Source: Fuerstiella marisgermanici
Lineage (GTDB): Bacteria > Planctomycetota > Planctomycetia > Planctomycetales > Planctomycetaceae
Length of the DNA: 64,000 bases
Direction: 5' to 3'
Assembly: GCF_001983935.1 (NCBI RefSeq)
Contig: NZ_CP017641.1
Location: 5,427,001-5,491,000 of the forward strand
The translations under genes were made by a program, and so were the position numbers. The notes beneath the pieces are model-generated. The model was not told the DNA's origin and ran no database searches. It saw nothing but the letters and a program-made list of their open reading frames with translations. This document shows, piece by piece, positions 61,881-64,000 of the stretch (position 1 is the stretch's first letter; each line of letters starts with the position of its first letter).

Positions 61881-62270
61881 ATGAGTCTGAAGCCACCCAC
61901 CGAAACTTCTGACACCGGGTCCGCAGCCCGCTACCGCCTGGCGGATTTTTCGCAGATCGAAGGCGTGCCGTGCCCCTGCGGATCAGCCCGTCGGGCATTC
62001 GCCGGTGTGCCCGAATTCCCCGGCACTTTGCACGTGACGGAAATCAGTGAAGCCGCGAAGAAGCACTATCACAAGACGCTTACCGAAACGTACTTCTTCC
62101 TCGAATGCGGTCCCGATGCCAAAATGGAACTGGACGACGAGATCATCGATGTCCGTGCCGGCGTCAGTATCGTAGTCCCACCCGGCGTCCGTCATCGAGC
62201 GCTTGGAAAAATGAAGGTGTTGATTGTGGTGCTACCGGAATTCGATCCGGCCGATGAGTGGCTGGACTGA
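61881..62270 (+). CDS. Cupin-fold protein
   Basis: The 129-residue protein has a cupin core: FPGTLHVTEISEAAKKHYHK, then TETYFFLECGPDAKMELDDE and DVRAGVSIVVPPGVRHRALG. The two motifs would provide metal ligands (the His residues in HYHKTLTETYF with Glu, and His in GVRHRAL). The N-terminus has a CPCGSARRAF segment with two Cys that is not part of the usual fold. Many cupins of this size are sugar isomerases, dioxygenases or non-enzymatic binders, so no reaction is claimed. It starts 9 bases after repeat R4 and its stop is 4 bases from the stop of the convergent DUF5060-type gene. Confidence 0.8.
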   Translation: MSLKPPTETSDTGSAARYRLADFSQIEGVPCPCGSARRAFAGVPEFPGTLHVTEISEAAKKHYHKTLTETYFFLECGPDAKMELDDEIIDVRAGVSIVVPPGVRHRALGKMKVLIVVLPEFDPADEWLD

Positions 62271-62274
62271 TCGA

Positions 62275-63999
62275 TCAATCATTTGATCGTCGCACCAATG
62301 CCACTCGGTCTCCATCGCCATCATGTTGGCCGATTGACCGCACCTTGCCGCCTTCGATGGACGCCACCGACCCGTTCAATAGCTCACCACCGTTTCGTGG
62401 ATCAAACCATTTCACGGTGAACGTCCCTGAAGCTGACGTGAGGTCCAGATCTGTGGTGCCACCTTTTGGCAAATAGACGACGTACACCTCGCCAGATTTC
62501 GCGAAGCAGTACTTACTATTATCGTGACCTGCATTGCCGACCAGTTCGTCAGCGGGCTGCATGTCGTGGAACGGAATCTTCTGGTCGTGGAAGAAGTTGA
62601 TCGCGACGCGGCAATAGTCCCAGCTGCGATCGCGTGAACGCCAGTCCTCGCAGACGAGGTCGTTCTCGACAAACTGGTAGCCGAAGTAGTACTCGACTCC
62701 CGCACCACCCCCCATAAGTGTGCCCCACAACGTCTGGTGCCGCACTTCGTGTTCGGTGTAGATCATCTTGCCCGTTCGGTCCTTGCCGTCGAAACCTTTG
62801 TAGCCGAGGTCCGGACATTGCCCATGAGCCGCCGTGCCGGATTCGTCGAAGGCCACGATCCACGGCTTGCCGGCCTTCGCAGATTCCGTCACCCACTTCA
62901 CAGTTTGGCTATGCGTATCCTTGATCCCACTGTTCTGCAGTGACACGCCCGTCAGTTCGGACCGGTCGCCCAGCAGCGGCTTGTAGACCTTGTCCTGCTC
63001 ATTCGGAAACGTGTGAATCACGATGTTGTGTTTATACGGATCTGCCGTCGCCAGAAAGTGAATCATTTGTTTCTGCTGCTCAGTCGTCTGAGTGTTCTCT
63101 TCGCCAAGGTTCCAGTTCAACGCGAGGTTGTGGCCGTACCTGGCGATCAGTTGGCCGCAATAGGCTCGCCGCTGAAGACCGAAGTCTCCGCCGTCGAGTG
63201 ATTCAGGAACGTTTCCTTTGCCGCCGTTGTGTCCTCGTTTGTGATCGTCGTTTTCGGTTTCCTGCATTTTGAAGTGCAGGTACATGCCCTTGGCGGTGGC
63301 GTGATCGAAAACAATCCCCCACTGGTCCAGCTTGCTGCAGTCGAAGTGCAGCTTGTCATCTCGATGAATGTACGGCCACACGTTGTCGCCGTCGCCTCCT
63401 GCGTTATAGGTAAGAAACGAGAACGCATTACACCCCTTGCCAGAAAGGTAGTTGACCGCTCCGATCAAGCCTTTGCCCTTGCCGTCTTTCCATGTGGGAT
63501 CGCCGTCATTCCAATCCTGAACATGTGGCCCCCAGGTTTTCAGCGGCACTTTGTCAGGCTTACCGGCGATGGTGTTGTCGAAGTCGACATAGCCCAATAG
63601 CGTTTCAGGCGCGTCGGCTCCTGCCTTCAGAAAGTACTTCTTGCTGCCGGCGAACTGGAGATAGTGTTTGCCGACGTACTGCAATCGCCCGTGCGCCCGC
63701 AAGTCGCGACCGGATTTATCCGTGGCGGCGATTTCGAACGAACCGCGTTTGTACTCGCGGGGAGCGTCAGCAACGTCATTCGGGATGTGCAGATCCTTGA
63801 TACGGATCGGACCGACTACTCGGTACTTCCAGGCTCCGGCCAGATCCGGCGACAGGTGGGCTCGCCATTTCGTTCCCGCTTCGGCAGACGTATTCGCCGC
63901 GTCACCATCGGCTGCGAAGTAGCCCGGCACAAGATACTTCGGTGTGCCGGACTCATGAGTAAACTCGACAGCAAAGAAGTAGTCCGTGAACGGATTCGG
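62275..63999 (-). CDS. DUF5060-type glycoside hydrolase-like protein, 5' end outside the window
   Basis: The frame is open to the window edge, so the start is missing; about 574 residues are visible. The first visible part ([20 protein letters not shown], then [12 protein letters not shown]) looks like a DUF5060 beta-sandwich. A TIM-barrel-like catalytic region follows ([20 protein letters not shown], then [14 protein letters not shown] and [14 protein letters not shown]), with Glu and Asp residues at strand ends as in apiosidase-like (DUF4038) enzymes. The end ([20 protein letters not shown], then [14 protein letters not shown]) matches the collagen-binding-like C-terminal domain of such proteins. 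It is probably exported and acts on a polysaccharide, but the signal peptide is outside the window. The substrate is unknown. Confidence 0.8.
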   Translation of the reverse strand, partial: PNPFTDYFFAVEFTHESGTPKYLVPGYFAADGDAANTSAEAGTKWRAHLSPDLAGAWKYRVVGPIRIKDLHIPNDVADAPREYKRGSFEIAATDKSGRDLRAHGRLQYVGKHYLQFAGSKKYFLKAGADAPETLLGYVDFDNTIAGKPDKVPLKTWGPHVQDWNDGDPTWKDGKGKGLIGAVNYLSGKGCNAFSFLTYNAGGDGDNVWPYIHRDDKLHFDCSKLDQWGIVFDHATAKGMYLHFKMQETENDDHKRGHNGGKGNVPESLDGGDFGLQRRAYCGQLIARYGHNLALNWNLGEENTQTTEQQKQMIHFLATADPYKHNIVIHTFPNEQDKVYKPLLGDRSELTGVSLQNSGIKDTHSQTVKWVTESAKAGKPWIVAFDESGTAAHGQCPDLGYKGFDGKDRTGKMIYTEHEVRHQTLWGTLMGGGAGVEYYFGYQFVENDLVCEDWRSRDRSWDYCRVAINFFHDQKIPFHDMQPADELVGNAGHDNSKYCFAKSGEVYVVYLPKGGTTDLDLTSASGTFTVKWFDPRNGGELLNGSVASIEGGKVRSIGQHDGDGDRVALVRRSND

Positions 64000-64000
64000 A

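Overview
The window looks like a chromosome segment from a planctomycete (Planctomycetota, probably order Planctomycetales). The evidence is protein content: two DUF1559 proteins (one with a type IV pilin-like N-terminus), a pair of TPR/FG-GAP/ASPIC-UnbV (CRTAC1-type) proteins, a small carboxypeptidase-regulatory-like lipoprotein, a giant exoprotein with a LEPR-XLL-like N-terminus and a GEVED domain, a PQQ-propeller protein, and a BlaI/M56 pair. The species cannot be fixed from sequence alone. No rRNA, tRNA, CRISPR array, transposase or prophage was found.

Layout: 1-5.2 kb holds the 3' part of an AsmA-like gene, a 164-bp tandem repeat array, leuB and a Mn-type superoxide dismutase gene (both on the minus strand). 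5.2-6.3 kb is mostly non-coding, with a doubtful gene remnant. 6.3-25.5 kb is one 6386-residue secreted multidomain protein ending at a strong terminator. 25.6-38.4 kb carries a glycosyltransferase-like gene, a BlaI-type repressor coupled to an M56 peptidase fused to DUF1559, a pilin-like DUF1559 protein, a lipoprotein, two coupled CRTAC1-type genes and a LuxR-type DNA-binding protein.

38.9-48.1 kb is the most interesting part. Five genes on one strand encode a TolC-like outer-membrane protein, a short SecA-like ATPase, a HlyD-type adaptor, a GAF-HlyD membrane fusion and a PqqD-like/M50/HlyD membrane fusion. The four genes from the SecA-like gene on are tightly packed. The set looks like an envelope-spanning exporter in which the only ATPase is a SecA paralogue lacking most of its C-terminal part. 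The giant exoprotein 13 kb upstream is a possible client, but that is inference.

48.4-56.0 kb holds an ABM-fold protein, a sugar-type ABC permease and binding protein without an ATPase gene, an S4 RNA-binding protein and a large PQQ-propeller protein. 56.4-60.8 kb is a housekeeping block: ctc/rplY, pth, rpsF, ssb, rplI, dnaB. 61-64 kb holds a membrane zinc peptidase, a cupin and the 3' part of a DUF5060-type glycoside hydrolase-like gene cut by the window edge.

Two repeat systems are visible. One is a family of four 105-bp elements that align without gaps and end in a conserved hairpin. In three cases the element contains the stop codon of the adjacent gene. The other is a three-unit 164-bp tandem array whose first unit contains the last codons of the AsmA-like gene. 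Each unit of that array carries a conserved imperfect hairpin.
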